The position numbers and the translations under genes were made by a program. A DNA stretch of 64,000 bases from Flavobacterium sp. BFFFF2 (GTDB lineage Bacteria; Bacteroidota; Bacteroidia; Flavobacteriales; Flavobacteriaceae). The notes under the pieces were generated by a model that saw only the letters and a list, made by a program, of their open reading frames with translations, was not told the origin of the DNA and made no database searches. Where the stretch lies: positions 17,794 through 81,793 of the forward strand of contig NKJD01000014.1 of assembly GCA_002256385.1 (NCBI GenBank), written 5' to 3'. Shown here piece after piece: positions 37,301 to 46,548 of this stretch (the stretch's first letter is position 1; each line of letters begins with the position of its first letter).

Positions 37301-39280
37301 TCTTTGGCATGGTATGCAGCAAGCACAGGTGGTTCAGCATTAGCAAGTACTGACATTTTAAGTTCAGGAAACTACTACGTTTCACAAACCCAAAATAGCT
37401 GTGAAAGTACACGAACAACAGTATCAGTTACTGTTAATTTTACGGCAGCTCCAGCTGCTTCTAGTCAATTATATTGTGTTGGTTCAACAGTTGCACAATT
37501 ATTAGCAACAGGTACGGCATTAAAATGGTATGCTGGCGCAAGTGATGCATCACCTCTTGCAAGTACTGCCGCTTTAAGTTCAGCGACTTATTATGTATCT
37601 CAAACATTGGATACCTGCGAAAGTACAAGAACAGCCGTTACTGTAACCATTCAAAATACAGGTGTCCCAACGGCATTTGAAAATTGGTTAGCACCTGCTT
37701 CTACAGTAGCACAATTAGTAGCAACTGGATCTTCATTGAAATGGTATACTTCAAACGTATCAAATAGCCCATTAGCTGGCATAACTGCTGTGTCTTCTGG
37801 TACCTATTATGTTTCACAAACTATCTTAGGGTGCGAAAGCAACAAGATTCCAGTTTCAGTTACAGTCTATTCTACGGGGGGTTTAGTGCCATCAATTTCT
37901 GCGGCTTTGTGCGGAACTACTTTGTCAACTATTTGGACTAGTATTCCATGTAGTTCAGTAGTTGGGGCCAACTTGTATCATTTTGAAATTTCAAATGGAT
38001 CACAAAAAGTAATTTACGAATCAACAAGTAATTCATTCCAGCTAACTTCTGTTTCTGGTGGGGTTAATTTTGGAACTACTTATTCTATTCGAGTTGCCGC
38101 TAGAGTAGGAGCCAATTGGTCAAACTTTGGATCAGCTTGTGCTATTACAACGCCAGCTTCTCCTGCACCAACTCAGATTAGTACTTCAAGTTGTGGCGTA
38201 ACTTTAGCCAATTTTGAAACAAATATTTATTGTGGCCAACCATTTGGTGCTACTGGATACCGTTTTCAAGTAAGCAACGGTGCGTATTCTGAAACAATTG
38301 ATCGACCAACCAACTCATTTAATTTTGGTCAATTAACAACCTTGCCAAGTTTTAGTACAACGTACAGCGTTCGTGTTGCAGTACAATACAACGGCGCTTA
38401 TGGCAGCTATGGAAATGCTTGTTTTGTGACTACGCCGTCGGCACCAGCGCCAACGCAATTACTTGCTTCGCAATGTGGAACGACTTTAAGTAGCATTTAC
38501 GGGGCCTTATATTGTGGTAAACCAATTGGTGCAGAAGGCTACCGTTTTGAAGTAACAAGCACAGGAGGCTCTACCACTGTAGATCGCAGCACGAACAACT
38601 TTAACTTGATGATGATTAGTGGGGGTGCTGCATACAGCACGACTTACTCCGTGAGAGTAGCTGTATTAGCCAGTGGGATTTATGGCGCTTTTGGCCCTAG
38701 TTGTAGCGTTACAACGCCTGCAGCTTCTTCTTCTTTATCAACCATGTTAAACTGCGGTGCGCAAGCAACCAACAAATGGACAGCACTTTACAGCTCACAG
38801 GTCCTTTATGCTACCCAGTATAAATATGAATTAACAAATGGTGGTCAACTTTTTGAAATTACAAATACACGTAATAATTTCCAATTTGGTTCTTTTGTAG
38901 GATGGACAACCAACACTGTTTATTCAGTGAAAGTAGCAGTGATGATTAACGGAACTTGGCAACCTTACGGAACGTCATGTTCTATAACAAGTCCAGCTTC
39001 ATTTGCTCGTCATAATAGTGAAACCGAAGCTATTTCATGGACGGTTAAGTGTTTCCCGAATCCAAGTGAGAACTATTTTAGCTTGAATGGTGCTGGATTC
39101 AATCAGGAACCAATTCATTTGCAAAGTTTTGATTTAACTGGAAAATGTATTGATGACCAAACGATAGATGCGGCTCAAGTGGAGAATGTAGCATTTGGCA
39201 GCTCTTGGAATTCTGGTATTTATGTAATATATATTACCCAAGGTGAAGAACAATCAGTTCAAAAACTGATCAAAAAGTAA
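34361..39280 (+). CDS. Giant glycine-rich, Ig-like/FN3-like repeat T9SS surface protein (1639 aa)
   Basis: Gly-rich N-domain (GGGGGGCGTSNSASRSAGGGAGGAYV), three Ig-like repeats (VAQLxATGSSLxWY...YYVSQT), four about 95-aa repeats (CGxTLxxI...YRFxVSNG...YSVRVAV), C-terminal sorting domain. Confidence 0.88.
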   Translation: MKTNKQLVHQSWQRTMMIWCGLLGMIFGYAQTTSVSVTTAGTSTWTCPPGVTSINIESWGGGGGGCGTSNSASRSAGGGAGGAYVKDINIAVTPGATYTVVVGAAGAGGVGNPSTGAPGAGGFTSFTRNSDSVILVKSVGGAAGAAATSTTGGAGGVGSTSGNVLSGVTGSLSYKGGDGGTGINGVPGTGSSGTAGTAAAGGGAGGSNGNGSGRTAGTGGGAGATALTAGTSGSGTAGSAPGGGGGGGISAAASAKNGGAGGAGKITISYATPANPTLTTSVSTMSLAAASGTTPSAQTFTVSATLLTDVVTISTATTNYLEISKDNTTFSNSVSITNPSDGTLGNTTIYVRLKSGLSLVNASENLTVASTNATSKTVAVSFVVYKNYYYGGSGDISSVSNWWTNTNGTGSNPTNFTADGQFFNIITNAASSGTGWAVGTGSKIILGASNVGPVTLTISNGAPITGPLDVSAASSGSNVISIQHDILHSTTLTTFTNPTWGTIDPSTIIEFSGTTNATLGGTNNLFNKTVKTIRLVNNAVGKMNGVANNIPTLTTELNIGAGCSFYTGQNSLSFINIASGGTVAVNGTLYTEKTTGYLSNDATASATSGAINFVGTISISFGTNGIVEYGRFSSTTAQTITPRTDYQNLTIGGLDSGKTFTGVTTIGGKLNINYYTVSGNRAITATGAITAAELVFNAPALQTVSTTIMPFLSNVTAPITFKNATGVQLGSADAFPNGLAYNLAGGLLKTGATAGFSDVLGTLNVSDNSTISFGTGDHSLQFASSSAVSWTAGKTLTVTGWTGSLGQSGTAGKLFFGSSNTGLTSGQLAQISFSNFPTASAIQLSTGEVVPQCANPTSGGTITGTTTICNGQTPSTFGSSSLPSGQIGNASLEYQWQMSLNNSTFSDISGANATTYSPGSLSATTYYLRLSRVGCQADWSGATASNTLTITVNTTSAPSAASSQSFCTGATVAQLAATGSSLAWYAASTGGSALASTDILSSGNYYVSQTQNSCESTRTTVSVTVNFTAAPAASSQLYCVGSTVAQLLATGTALKWYAGASDASPLASTAALSSATYYVSQTLDTCESTRTAVTVTIQNTGVPTAFENWLAPASTVAQLVATGSSLKWYTSNVSNSPLAGITAVSSGTYYVSQTILGCESNKIPVSVTVYSTGGLVPSISAALCGTTLSTIWTSIPCSSVVGANLYHFEISNGSQKVIYESTSNSFQLTSVSGGVNFGTTYSIRVAARVGANWSNFGSACAITTPASPAPTQISTSSCGVTLANFETNIYCGQPFGATGYRFQVSNGAYSETIDRPTNSFNFGQLTTLPSFSTTYSVRVAVQYNGAYGSYGNACFVTTPSAPAPTQLLASQCGTTLSSIYGALYCGKPIGAEGYRFEVTSTGGSTTVDRSTNNFNLMMISGGAAYSTTYSVRVAVLASGIYGAFGPSCSVTTPAASSSLSTMLNCGAQATNKWTALYSSQVLYATQYKYELTNGGQLFEITNTRNNFQFGSFVGWTTNTVYSVKVAVMINGTWQPYGTSCSITSPASFARHNSETEAISWTVKCFPNPSENYFSLNGAGFNQEPIHLQSFDLTGKCIDDQTIDAAQVENVAFGSSWNSGIYVIYITQGEEQSVQKLIKK

Positions 39281-39302
39281 TAACCTTTATTACCAAATTA
39301 GT

Positions 39303-39340
39303 GAAACAGGCCGTTCAATTTGAATGGCCTGTTTTTTTTG
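39303..39340 (+). terminator. Rho-independent terminator
   Basis: aaACAGGCCgttcaatttgaatGGCCTGTtttttttt. Confidence 0.85.
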
Positions 39341-39527
39341 GTGATTTGTAGTAAGACGAAGTCAAAAGGATCATTGTCAATAACATACTTTCGATTTAGT
39401 CCGACTTGATCTACAATAGATATTATAGCAAAAAAAACTTCAATTTGTAAGGAATTCCACTTTTGCGATTCTAATAATTTTTTCTATATTTTTAAAATAA
39501 ATTCCTTTTTTTATAAACTAAAAAATA

Positions 39528-39535
39528 TATATTTG
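39528..39535 (+). promoter_or_regulatory. Bacteroidota-type -7 element upstream of kdgK
   Basis: TATATTTG ending 4 bp before operator 3; no clear -33 motif. Confidence 0.5.
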
Positions 39536-39539
39536 TCTA

Positions 39540-39555
39540 CCGTGTACGCACACGA
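39540..39555. promoter_or_regulatory. Candidate LacI-type operator 3
   Basis: CCGTGTACGCACACGA, 41 bp before the kdgK ATG. Confidence 0.75.
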
Positions 39556-39595
39556 TTGAATTGTTTAATTTTTCTATTTAAAAGTAAATTTCATT

Positions 39596-40621
39596 ATGAG
39601 TCATAAAGTCGTTACGTTAGGAGAAATCATGTTAAGATTATCCACACCTGGTTTTGAGAGATTTGTTCAAGCTCAACAATTTGATGTAACTTATGGAGGT
39701 GGAGAAGCAAATGTGGCCGTTGCTTTAAGTAATTATGGGCTTCAGGGTACTTTTGTAACCAAAGTTCCATCTAACCCCATAGGTCAAGCAGCCATTAACC
39801 ACCTTAGAAGATTTGGGGTTGATACCCAATTTATTGCAAGAGGAGGGAGCCGTTTAGGTATTTACTTTTTAGAAACTGGTGCTTCCATGCGTGCCTCGCA
39901 GGTTGTCTATGACCGTGAAGGTGCGTCAATTGCGCAAGTGACGGCAGATGAATTTGATTTTGATCAAATTTTTGAAAATGCAAGTTGGTTCCATACAACC
40001 GGAATCACTCCTGCCTTAAGTGATGAAGCTGCTGCGCTTACTTTACAAGCATTAAAAGAAGCTAAGTCTAGAGGGATTACCACAAGTATCGATTTGAATT
40101 ATAGAAAAAAATTATGGTCAAAAGAAAAGGCCCAAAAAGTAATGACCGAATTGTGCCAATATGTGGATGTATGCATTGGAAATGAAGAAGATGCGGAAAC
40201 TACATTAGGGTTCAAAGCAGACGGAACAGATGTCACGAAAGGCGAGCTTCACCTTGAGGGGTACCGAAATGTTTTTGAACAAATGAAAGAAAAATTCGGA
40301 TTCAAAGTGATTGCTTCTTCATTGCGTGAAAGCCACAGTGCCAGCGACAATGGTTGGAGTGCTTTGGTGTATGACGGAACCGAATTTTACCACACCAAAT
40401 CCTATCAAGTTCGTATCGTTGACCGTGTTGGTAGCGGTGATTCATTTGCAAGTGGGCTCATCTATGGTTTGGTAACAGGTATGCCCATGCCAGAAGCAGC
40501 CGAATTTGGCGTAGCAGCAAGTGCATTAAAACATACCATTCCTGGTGATTTTAACCATGCAACCCTCAGTGAAATCAAAGATTTAATGAAAGGCGACGGC
40601 AGCGGCCGCGTGCAACGATAA
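39596..40621 (+). CDS. kdgK: 2-keto-3-deoxygluconate kinase (PfkB family)
   Basis: VTLGEIMLRLSTPGFERFVQA, GGGEANVAVALS, DRVGSGDSFASGLIYG. Confidence 0.9.
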   Translation: MSHKVVTLGEIMLRLSTPGFERFVQAQQFDVTYGGGEANVAVALSNYGLQGTFVTKVPSNPIGQAAINHLRRFGVDTQFIARGGSRLGIYFLETGASMRASQVVYDREGASIAQVTADEFDFDQIFENASWFHTTGITPALSDEAAALTLQALKEAKSRGITTSIDLNYRKKLWSKEKAQKVMTELCQYVDVCIGNEEDAETTLGFKADGTDVTKGELHLEGYRNVFEQMKEKFGFKVIASSLRESHSASDNGWSALVYDGTEFYHTKSYQVRIVDRVGSGDSFASGLIYGLVTGMPMPEAAEFGVAASALKHTIPGDFNHATLSEIKDLMKGDGSGRVQR

Positions 40622-40632
40622 TTCATTTTTAT

Positions 40633-41085
40633 ATGATAATAGATCATTTAGTTGAACTGAAAAAATATGACAACATGTTGCCTAAAATGGATGAAATCAT
40701 TCATTTTTTATCGCAACATGATTGGACAAATATAGCTGATGGTACACTTGATGCGCCTGAGGGAATGAAAGCTTTTGTTCAAACCTTGGAGGCGAAGACA
40801 GAAGAACAAAGCCTTGAAAAATTTGAGTGTCACGATCAATTTATTGATTTGCAATACCTTATTTCTGGTGTAGAAACATTTGCTTGGAAATCAAGAAAAA
40901 ACTGTGTAGTACCGAAAGGGGATTATAACATGGAAAAAGATGTTCGGTATTTTTCAGACGAACCAGACATCCATTTTTTGTTGCAACCGGGGCATTTTGC
41001 CATTTTTTACCCATCAGACGTGCATGCGCCAGCCATTGGAACAGGTACTTTGAAAAAACTCATTATTAAAATTCCAGTTATTTAA
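40633..41085 (+). CDS. YhcH/YjgK/YiaL family protein (sugar anomerase-like)
   Basis: FECHDQFIDLQYLISGVETFAW, FAIFYPSDVHAPAI. Confidence 0.88.
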   Translation: MIIDHLVELKKYDNMLPKMDEIIHFLSQHDWTNIADGTLDAPEGMKAFVQTLEAKTEEQSLEKFECHDQFIDLQYLISGVETFAWKSRKNCVVPKGDYNMEKDVRYFSDEPDIHFLLQPGHFAIFYPSDVHAPAIGTGTLKKLIIKIPVI

Positions 41086-41097
41086 TTTCCGACGCAT

Positions 41098-41763
41098 ATG
41101 TCAGCTCAAAATACTTTACAGATTATATTAAAACAAGGGGTATTGCCTCTATTTTATCATCCAGACATTGAAGTGTGCATGGGGGTTTTAGACGCCTTGT
41201 ATGCCGCCGGCATTCGGGCGGTGGAGTTTACCCACCGAGGCGATGCAGCAGAAACAAATTTTATTGCCATCAAAGCAAGTATACCAACTCGGTATCCAGA
41301 TTTAAATATCGGAATTGGCACTTTAAAAAACAGGGCGCAAGCACAAAAATATCATGAGTTAGGGGCTGATTTTTTAGTAAGTCCAGGTTTGGTTCCATCC
41401 ATTGCTCAATACGCGTCTGAGCACAATATGCTTTATACACCTGGATGTATGACACCGACTGAAATTATTCAAGCGGAAACCTTAGGAATCACTTTCGTAA
41501 AATTATTTCCAGGCAATTTACTAGGGCCGGAATTTGTAAGTGCCATTAAAGAATTGTTTAAAGGCATGTATTTTATGCCGACAGGCGGCGTAGACGCCAC
41601 AGATGAAAGTATTGGTTCTTGGTTTAAAGCAGGCGTTTCAGTGGTTGGCATGGGCAGTAAATTAATTAGTAAGTCAAGATTAGACCAACGAGATTATTCA
41701 TCAATTGAGCAATCGACTCGTCAGGTGATACAATGGGTGCAATCACATCAAGCCAACCGTTAA
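41098..41763 (+). CDS. kdgA: 2-dehydro-3-deoxy-phosphogluconate (KDPG) aldolase
   Basis: GIRAVEFTHRG, IGIGTLKNRAQA, YTPGCMTPTEI, VKLFPGNLLGPEFVSAIK, MPTGGVD. Confidence 0.93.
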   Translation: MSAQNTLQIILKQGVLPLFYHPDIEVCMGVLDALYAAGIRAVEFTHRGDAAETNFIAIKASIPTRYPDLNIGIGTLKNRAQAQKYHELGADFLVSPGLVPSIAQYASEHNMLYTPGCMTPTEIIQAETLGITFVKLFPGNLLGPEFVSAIKELFKGMYFMPTGGVDATDESIGSWFKAGVSVVGMGSKLISKSRLDQRDYSSIEQSTRQVIQWVQSHQANR

Positions 41764-41774
41764 TAGCTAAAAAC

Positions 41775-42587
41775 ATGATGGATTTATTCAATGTAACAGA
41801 CAGAGTAGTCATAATTACCGGAGGCACGGGCGTTTTGGGTAAACAAATGGCCCATACCTTGGTTTCCTGTGGTGCGCATGTGGTGCTGTTAGGGCGAAAT
41901 CTGGAAGACACAAAAGCGGTAGCTTCAACTATTACGGAAGGTCCGGGTACCGCTACTGGGATGTCTGCTAATGTGTTGGACGTTGATTCTCTGCAATTAG
42001 TCAAAGAACAAGTGTTGGCACGTTGGGGCAAAGTGGATGTCCTCATTAATGCGGCTGGGGGCAATATGCCTGGCGCAACAGTGGGTGAAGCACAACACTT
42101 TAAAGATGTATCAACCGATGACCTTCGAAAAGTAATTGATTTAAATATCATGGGTACGGTGTTACCTAGTCAAGCTTTTGCTGATGTTTTTGAAAATCAA
42201 AAACACGGTGTCATCATCAATATTTCGTCGGCTGCGGCGCAAAGACCACTCAGTAGGGTAGTAGGCTATGCGCTTTCAAAAGCCGCCATTGAAAATTTCA
42301 CTTTATGGTTAGCTGTTGAAATGGCGCATAAATATGGCGAAGGCATTCGGGTAAATGCCATTTCACCAGGCTTTTTTATTGGCGAACAAAACCGGGCATT
42401 GTTAACACAACCTGACGGTTCTTTAACGGCCCGCGGCCAAAAAATCATGGACATGACGCCCATGAATCGTTTTGGTTTACCTCAAGATTTATCAGGGGCT
42501 TTGTTGTATTTATGCAGCGATGCCTCTCAATTTGTAACTGGCACAATCCTCCGAGTAGATGGTGGGTTTGGTGCCTCAAGCATTTAA
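41775..42587 (+). CDS. uxuB: SDR-family D-mannonate oxidoreductase / fructuronate reductase
   Basis: VVIITGGTGVLGKQMA, NAAGGNMPG, SSAAAQRPLSRVVGYALSKAA; sits directly before uxuA. Start chosen at MMDLFNVTD. Confidence 0.82.
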   Translation: MMDLFNVTDRVVIITGGTGVLGKQMAHTLVSCGAHVVLLGRNLEDTKAVASTITEGPGTATGMSANVLDVDSLQLVKEQVLARWGKVDVLINAAGGNMPGATVGEAQHFKDVSTDDLRKVIDLNIMGTVLPSQAFADVFENQKHGVIINISSAAAQRPLSRVVGYALSKAAIENFTLWLAVEMAHKYGEGIRVNAISPGFFIGEQNRALLTQPDGSLTARGQKIMDMTPMNRFGLPQDLSGALLYLCSDASQFVTGTILRVDGGFGASSI

Positions 42588-42590
42588 AAT

Positions 42591-43802
42591 ATGGAACAAA
42601 CATGGCGTTGGTTTGGCCCTCAAGATCCTGTTTCATTGGCTGATGTACGTCAGGCTGGTGCAACGGGTGTGGTTTCGGCCTTACATCAAATTCCAAACGG
42701 AACTGTGTGGGAAATTGATGATATTCAGCAGCGTAAAAATACTATTGAATATGTAGATGGAAATACCAGCAACAAAAAGACAGGATTGGTTTGGTCGGTT
42801 GTTGAAAGCATCCCAGTTCATGAAGACATTAAAAAGAGGACTGGTAATTACAAACTTTATATAGAGAATTACAAAAAAAGCATTGCCCATTTGGCCGCCT
42901 GTGGCATTCATACGGTTTGTTATAATTTCATGCCGGTACTTGATTGGTCCAGAACTGATCTTGCTTATGAATTGCCCGACGGCTCAAAGGCCCTGCGTTT
43001 TGATATGAACCAATACCGAGCCTTTGATTTATTTATTTTAAAAAGACCGGCAGCTTTAGATACATATACAGCCGAACAAATTGAATCGGCCAAAAAATGT
43101 TTTGAATCGCTTTCGGCTGCAGATAAACTACAATTGCAACACAATATTTTGGCTGGCTTACCAGGATCAGAGGAAAGTTACAGCTTAGAAGCATTTTTGG
43201 CGGTTTTAGACGAGTACAAATTCATTGATCATGCGCAGTTGCAAGCCAATTTATTTGATTTTTTACGTGAAATTATACCCGTGGCAACGCAACATGGGGT
43301 TAAAATGGCCATTCATCCAGATGATCCGCCATTTCCGATTTTCGGACTTCCTCGCGTGGTAAGTACGGCGGCAGATTTACACGACTTATTTCATGCAGTT
43401 CCATCGATACATAATGGACTCACCTTTTGTACTGGATCGTTTGGCGTTCGCGCCGATAATGATTTGGTTCAAATGGTGGAAACCTTTGGCGACCGCATTC
43501 ATTTTATCCATTTGCGAAGCACCTTACGCGATGCGGAAGGAAACTTTTTTGAAGCAGACCATTTAGCGGGTGATGTTGATATGTATGGCGTCATTAAAGC
43601 CATTCACAAAGAAGAAATAACATCGTTAAGAAACATTCCTATGAGGCCCGATCACGGCCATCAGATGCTTGATGATTTAAATAAAAAAACAAATCCTGGT
43701 TATTCAGCCATCGGCCGTTTGCGCGGCTTGGCTGAATTGCGTGGATTGGAATTAGGAATAAAAAGAAGTTTCACCGAAACATTGAATTATGCCAAATCGT
43801 AG
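42591..43802 (+). CDS. uxuA: Mannonate dehydratase
   Basis: [57 protein letters not shown]. Confidence 0.95.
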   Translation: MEQTWRWFGPQDPVSLADVRQAGATGVVSALHQIPNGTVWEIDDIQQRKNTIEYVDGNTSNKKTGLVWSVVESIPVHEDIKKRTGNYKLYIENYKKSIAHLAACGIHTVCYNFMPVLDWSRTDLAYELPDGSKALRFDMNQYRAFDLFILKRPAALDTYTAEQIESAKKCFESLSAADKLQLQHNILAGLPGSEESYSLEAFLAVLDEYKFIDHAQLQANLFDFLREIIPVATQHGVKMAIHPDDPPFPIFGLPRVVSTAADLHDLFHAVPSIHNGLTFCTGSFGVRADNDLVQMVETFGDRIHFIHLRSTLRDAEGNFFEADHLAGDVDMYGVIKAIHKEEITSLRNIPMRPDHGHQMLDDLNKKTNPGYSAIGRLRGLAELRGLELGIKRSFTETLNYAKS

Positions 43803-45207
43803 TTTTATAACAGAAGATTTTTTGCTTCATTCTGAGACCGCCAAAAGGCTGTATCATGACTATGCTAAAAACCAACCCATTATTGATTATCATTGTCATT
43901 TATCAGCCAAAGACATAGCAGATGACCGCCAATTTGAAACAATAACGGCACTTTGGATTGATGGCGATCATTATAAATACCGTGCCATGCGAGCTCATGG
44001 GGTTGATGAATACTATATTACGGGCGCAGCCAGTCCTTTTGAAAAATTCATGAAATGGGCCGAAACAGTTCCTTATACACTTAGAAATCCGCTGTATCAT
44101 TGGACACATTTAGAGCTTAAAATGTATTTTGGCATTGATCAATTGTTAAACCCAGAAACAGCCGAAGACATATTTTATTTAACAAATAAAATGTTGCAAA
44201 CTCCCGAGTTTAGCGTTCGGTCATTGCTCAAAAAACGCCTTGTACAATTTGTTGGCACCACCGATGACCCGATTGATGATTTGGCGGATCACAAAAGATT
44301 GCAAGAGGAAGACCTTGATTTGATGGTCATGCCTTCATTCAGAGCCGACAAAGCAATGGCTATTGACCAACCAGAAGCATTTTGTAATTGGATTAATAAA
44401 TTGAGCGCTGTCACGCAAATGCCTATCTTGGAATGGCACGATTTGATTGATGCTTTAAAACAAAGACACAGCTATTTTCACCAAATGGGCTGCCGAATCT
44501 CCGATCATGGACTCGATCAGTTTTATGCCTTTGAATACACCGAAGATCAAGTGAATGCCATTTTTAAAGCTGGATTAAAAGGCGACGCCATTCAAAAATC
44601 AGAGGTAGATTGCTATAAATCTGCGGTCTTGCATCAGTTGGCCATCATGGATTTTGAAAAAGATTGGGTACAACAATATCATGTAGGTGCTTACCGCAAT
44701 GCCAATTCAAGAATGCATAGCCAATTGGGGCCTGACCAAGGATATGATACCATTGGCGATTCCTTGATTGGTGCTGATATGGCCCGTTTTTTTGATCGTC
44801 TAAATACCGAAAATAGATTGGGTAAAACCATCGTTTATAATTTAAATCCGCGCGATCATGAAATGGTGGCTGCTATGGTTGCTAATTTTAATGAAGGCCC
44901 TACTGCTGCTAAAATGCAATACGGCGCTGCTTGGTGGTTTTTAGACCAAAAAGATGGCATTCAAAGGCAACTTGATGTGTTGTCAAACTTTGGTTTATTG
45001 CCGCATTTTGTGGGCATGTTAACCGATTCCAGAAGTTTTATGTCGTTTCCAAGACACGATTACTTCCGACGCATTTTGTGCAATATGTTGGGTGCCGAAA
45101 TGGAACGCAATGAGCTGCCACAACAAATTCATTTAATTGGAAAGGTAGTCGAAGGAATTTGCTACACCAATGCTTTACACTATTTTAAACTGCCATTACA
45201 TGTCTAA
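43789..45207 (+). CDS. uxaC: Glucuronate isomerase
   Basis: [52 protein letters not shown]. Confidence 0.95.
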   Translation: MPNRSFITEDFLLHSETAKRLYHDYAKNQPIIDYHCHLSAKDIADDRQFETITALWIDGDHYKYRAMRAHGVDEYYITGAASPFEKFMKWAETVPYTLRNPLYHWTHLELKMYFGIDQLLNPETAEDIFYLTNKMLQTPEFSVRSLLKKRLVQFVGTTDDPIDDLADHKRLQEEDLDLMVMPSFRADKAMAIDQPEAFCNWINKLSAVTQMPILEWHDLIDALKQRHSYFHQMGCRISDHGLDQFYAFEYTEDQVNAIFKAGLKGDAIQKSEVDCYKSAVLHQLAIMDFEKDWVQQYHVGAYRNANSRMHSQLGPDQGYDTIGDSLIGADMARFFDRLNTENRLGKTIVYNLNPRDHEMVAAMVANFNEGPTAAKMQYGAAWWFLDQKDGIQRQLDVLSNFGLLPHFVGMLTDSRSFMSFPRHDYFRRILCNMLGAEMERNELPQQIHLIGKVVEGICYTNALHYFKLPLHV

Positions 45208-46540
45208 TAAACCATCAAATTATCGTTGGACCGTTTGCGGTTTGTTGTTTTTTGCAACAACCGTCAATTATTTGGACCGCCAAGTGCTCAGTTTGTTAGC
45301 GCCACAATTGACCGAGTCATTTCATTGGACCAATGCTGATTACGCGAACATCACGACCATTTTTCAGTTAGTGTATGCGTTATCGATGCTCGCAGCTGGC
45401 CGATTCATTGATCGGGTAGGTACCAAAAGAGGCTATCTGATTGCCATTAGTGTTTGGTCAATTGGTGCCATGATGCATGCTTTTTCAGAAGAAATGGGCG
45501 CAGCAGCATTGCCATTACTCGGTTTGGTTGGCTTGTATGCCGTTCCTGCCTCGGTGTTGGGATTTATGATTTCAAGAGCGGTGCTTGGATTGGGAGAGGC
45601 CGGAAATTTTCCTGCAGCGATCAAAGTAACTGCCGAACATTTTGAACCAAAAGAAAGAGCTTTTGCAACAGGAATTTTTAATTCAGGCGCCAATATTGGA
45701 GCCATTTTAGCACCACTTACGGTGCCATGGATGGCTGAATTTTGGGGTTGGCAAACCGCTTTTATTTTAGTTGGTGCGGTCGGTTTTATATGGATCTTCT
45801 TTTGGCAAATTATGTATAAACCAGCTGTACAATCTACTGCTGAATCTACTGCTGTTGAGTCTATTTCTGAATCAGACCAGCAAGTAGCTGATGCGAATAC
45901 ACCATCTACTGGGGTTTTAAAATCAACGGCTGCATGGGCATTTATTGCGGGAAAATTTTTCACCGATGGGGTGTGGTGGTTTTTCTTGTTTTGGTTGCCA
46001 AAATATTTAGATGCCCAATACCAAATGAAAGGCACTGAGATTATTACACCATTAATTGTATTATACAGTTTAACCATGGTGGGCAGTATTGGTGGCGGTT
46101 GGTTGCCCTCCTTATTTATTAAAAAAGGATATACAACGCTTCGCGCCAGAACCGTATCAATGGGTGGCATTGCTATTTTACCGTTGCTCGTATTGTTGGC
46201 GCAACCATTAGGAGGAATTAGTTACTGGGTTCCTGTATTGTGTATAGGCTTTGGTGCTGCAGCGCACCAAGCTTGGTCAGCTAATTTGTACACGTTGGTT
46301 TCTGACTTATTTCCTAAAAATAAAATCGCACGCATCGTTGGAATTGGCGGTATGGCAGGCGGTTTAGGAAGTATTCTACTCACCCAAATTGCGGGTAAAG
46401 TATTTGATTATTACGACGCTCAAAACAATATATCGTTGGGTTATACTTACATATTTATATATTGTGCCATTGCATATATTGGTGCTTGGTTCTGCATTCG
46501 TATGTTACTGCGACAACAATTAAAAAATGCCATTAATTAA
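45200..46540 (+). CDS. MFS hexuronate transporter (ExuT-like)
   Basis: RWTVCGLLFFATTVNYLDRQVLSLLAPQL, 12-TM MFS; overlaps the end of uxaC. Confidence 0.88.
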   Translation: MSNKPSNYRWTVCGLLFFATTVNYLDRQVLSLLAPQLTESFHWTNADYANITTIFQLVYALSMLAAGRFIDRVGTKRGYLIAISVWSIGAMMHAFSEEMGAAALPLLGLVGLYAVPASVLGFMISRAVLGLGEAGNFPAAIKVTAEHFEPKERAFATGIFNSGANIGAILAPLTVPWMAEFWGWQTAFILVGAVGFIWIFFWQIMYKPAVQSTAESTAVESISESDQQVADANTPSTGVLKSTAAWAFIAGKFFTDGVWWFFLFWLPKYLDAQYQMKGTEIITPLIVLYSLTMVGSIGGGWLPSLFIKKGYTTLRARTVSMGGIAILPLLVLLAQPLGGISYWVPVLCIGFGAAAHQAWSANLYTLVSDLFPKNKIARIVGIGGMAGGLGSILLTQIAGKVFDYYDAQNNISLGYTYIFIYCAIAYIGAWFCIRMLLRQQLKNAIN

Positions 46541-46548
46541 TTTAATTT

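Noticed and set aside
45433-46170. 245-aa minus-strand ORF inside the exuT-like gene
   Set aside because: Antisense to a well-supported MFS transporter; no recognisable family, composition typical of antisense frames.
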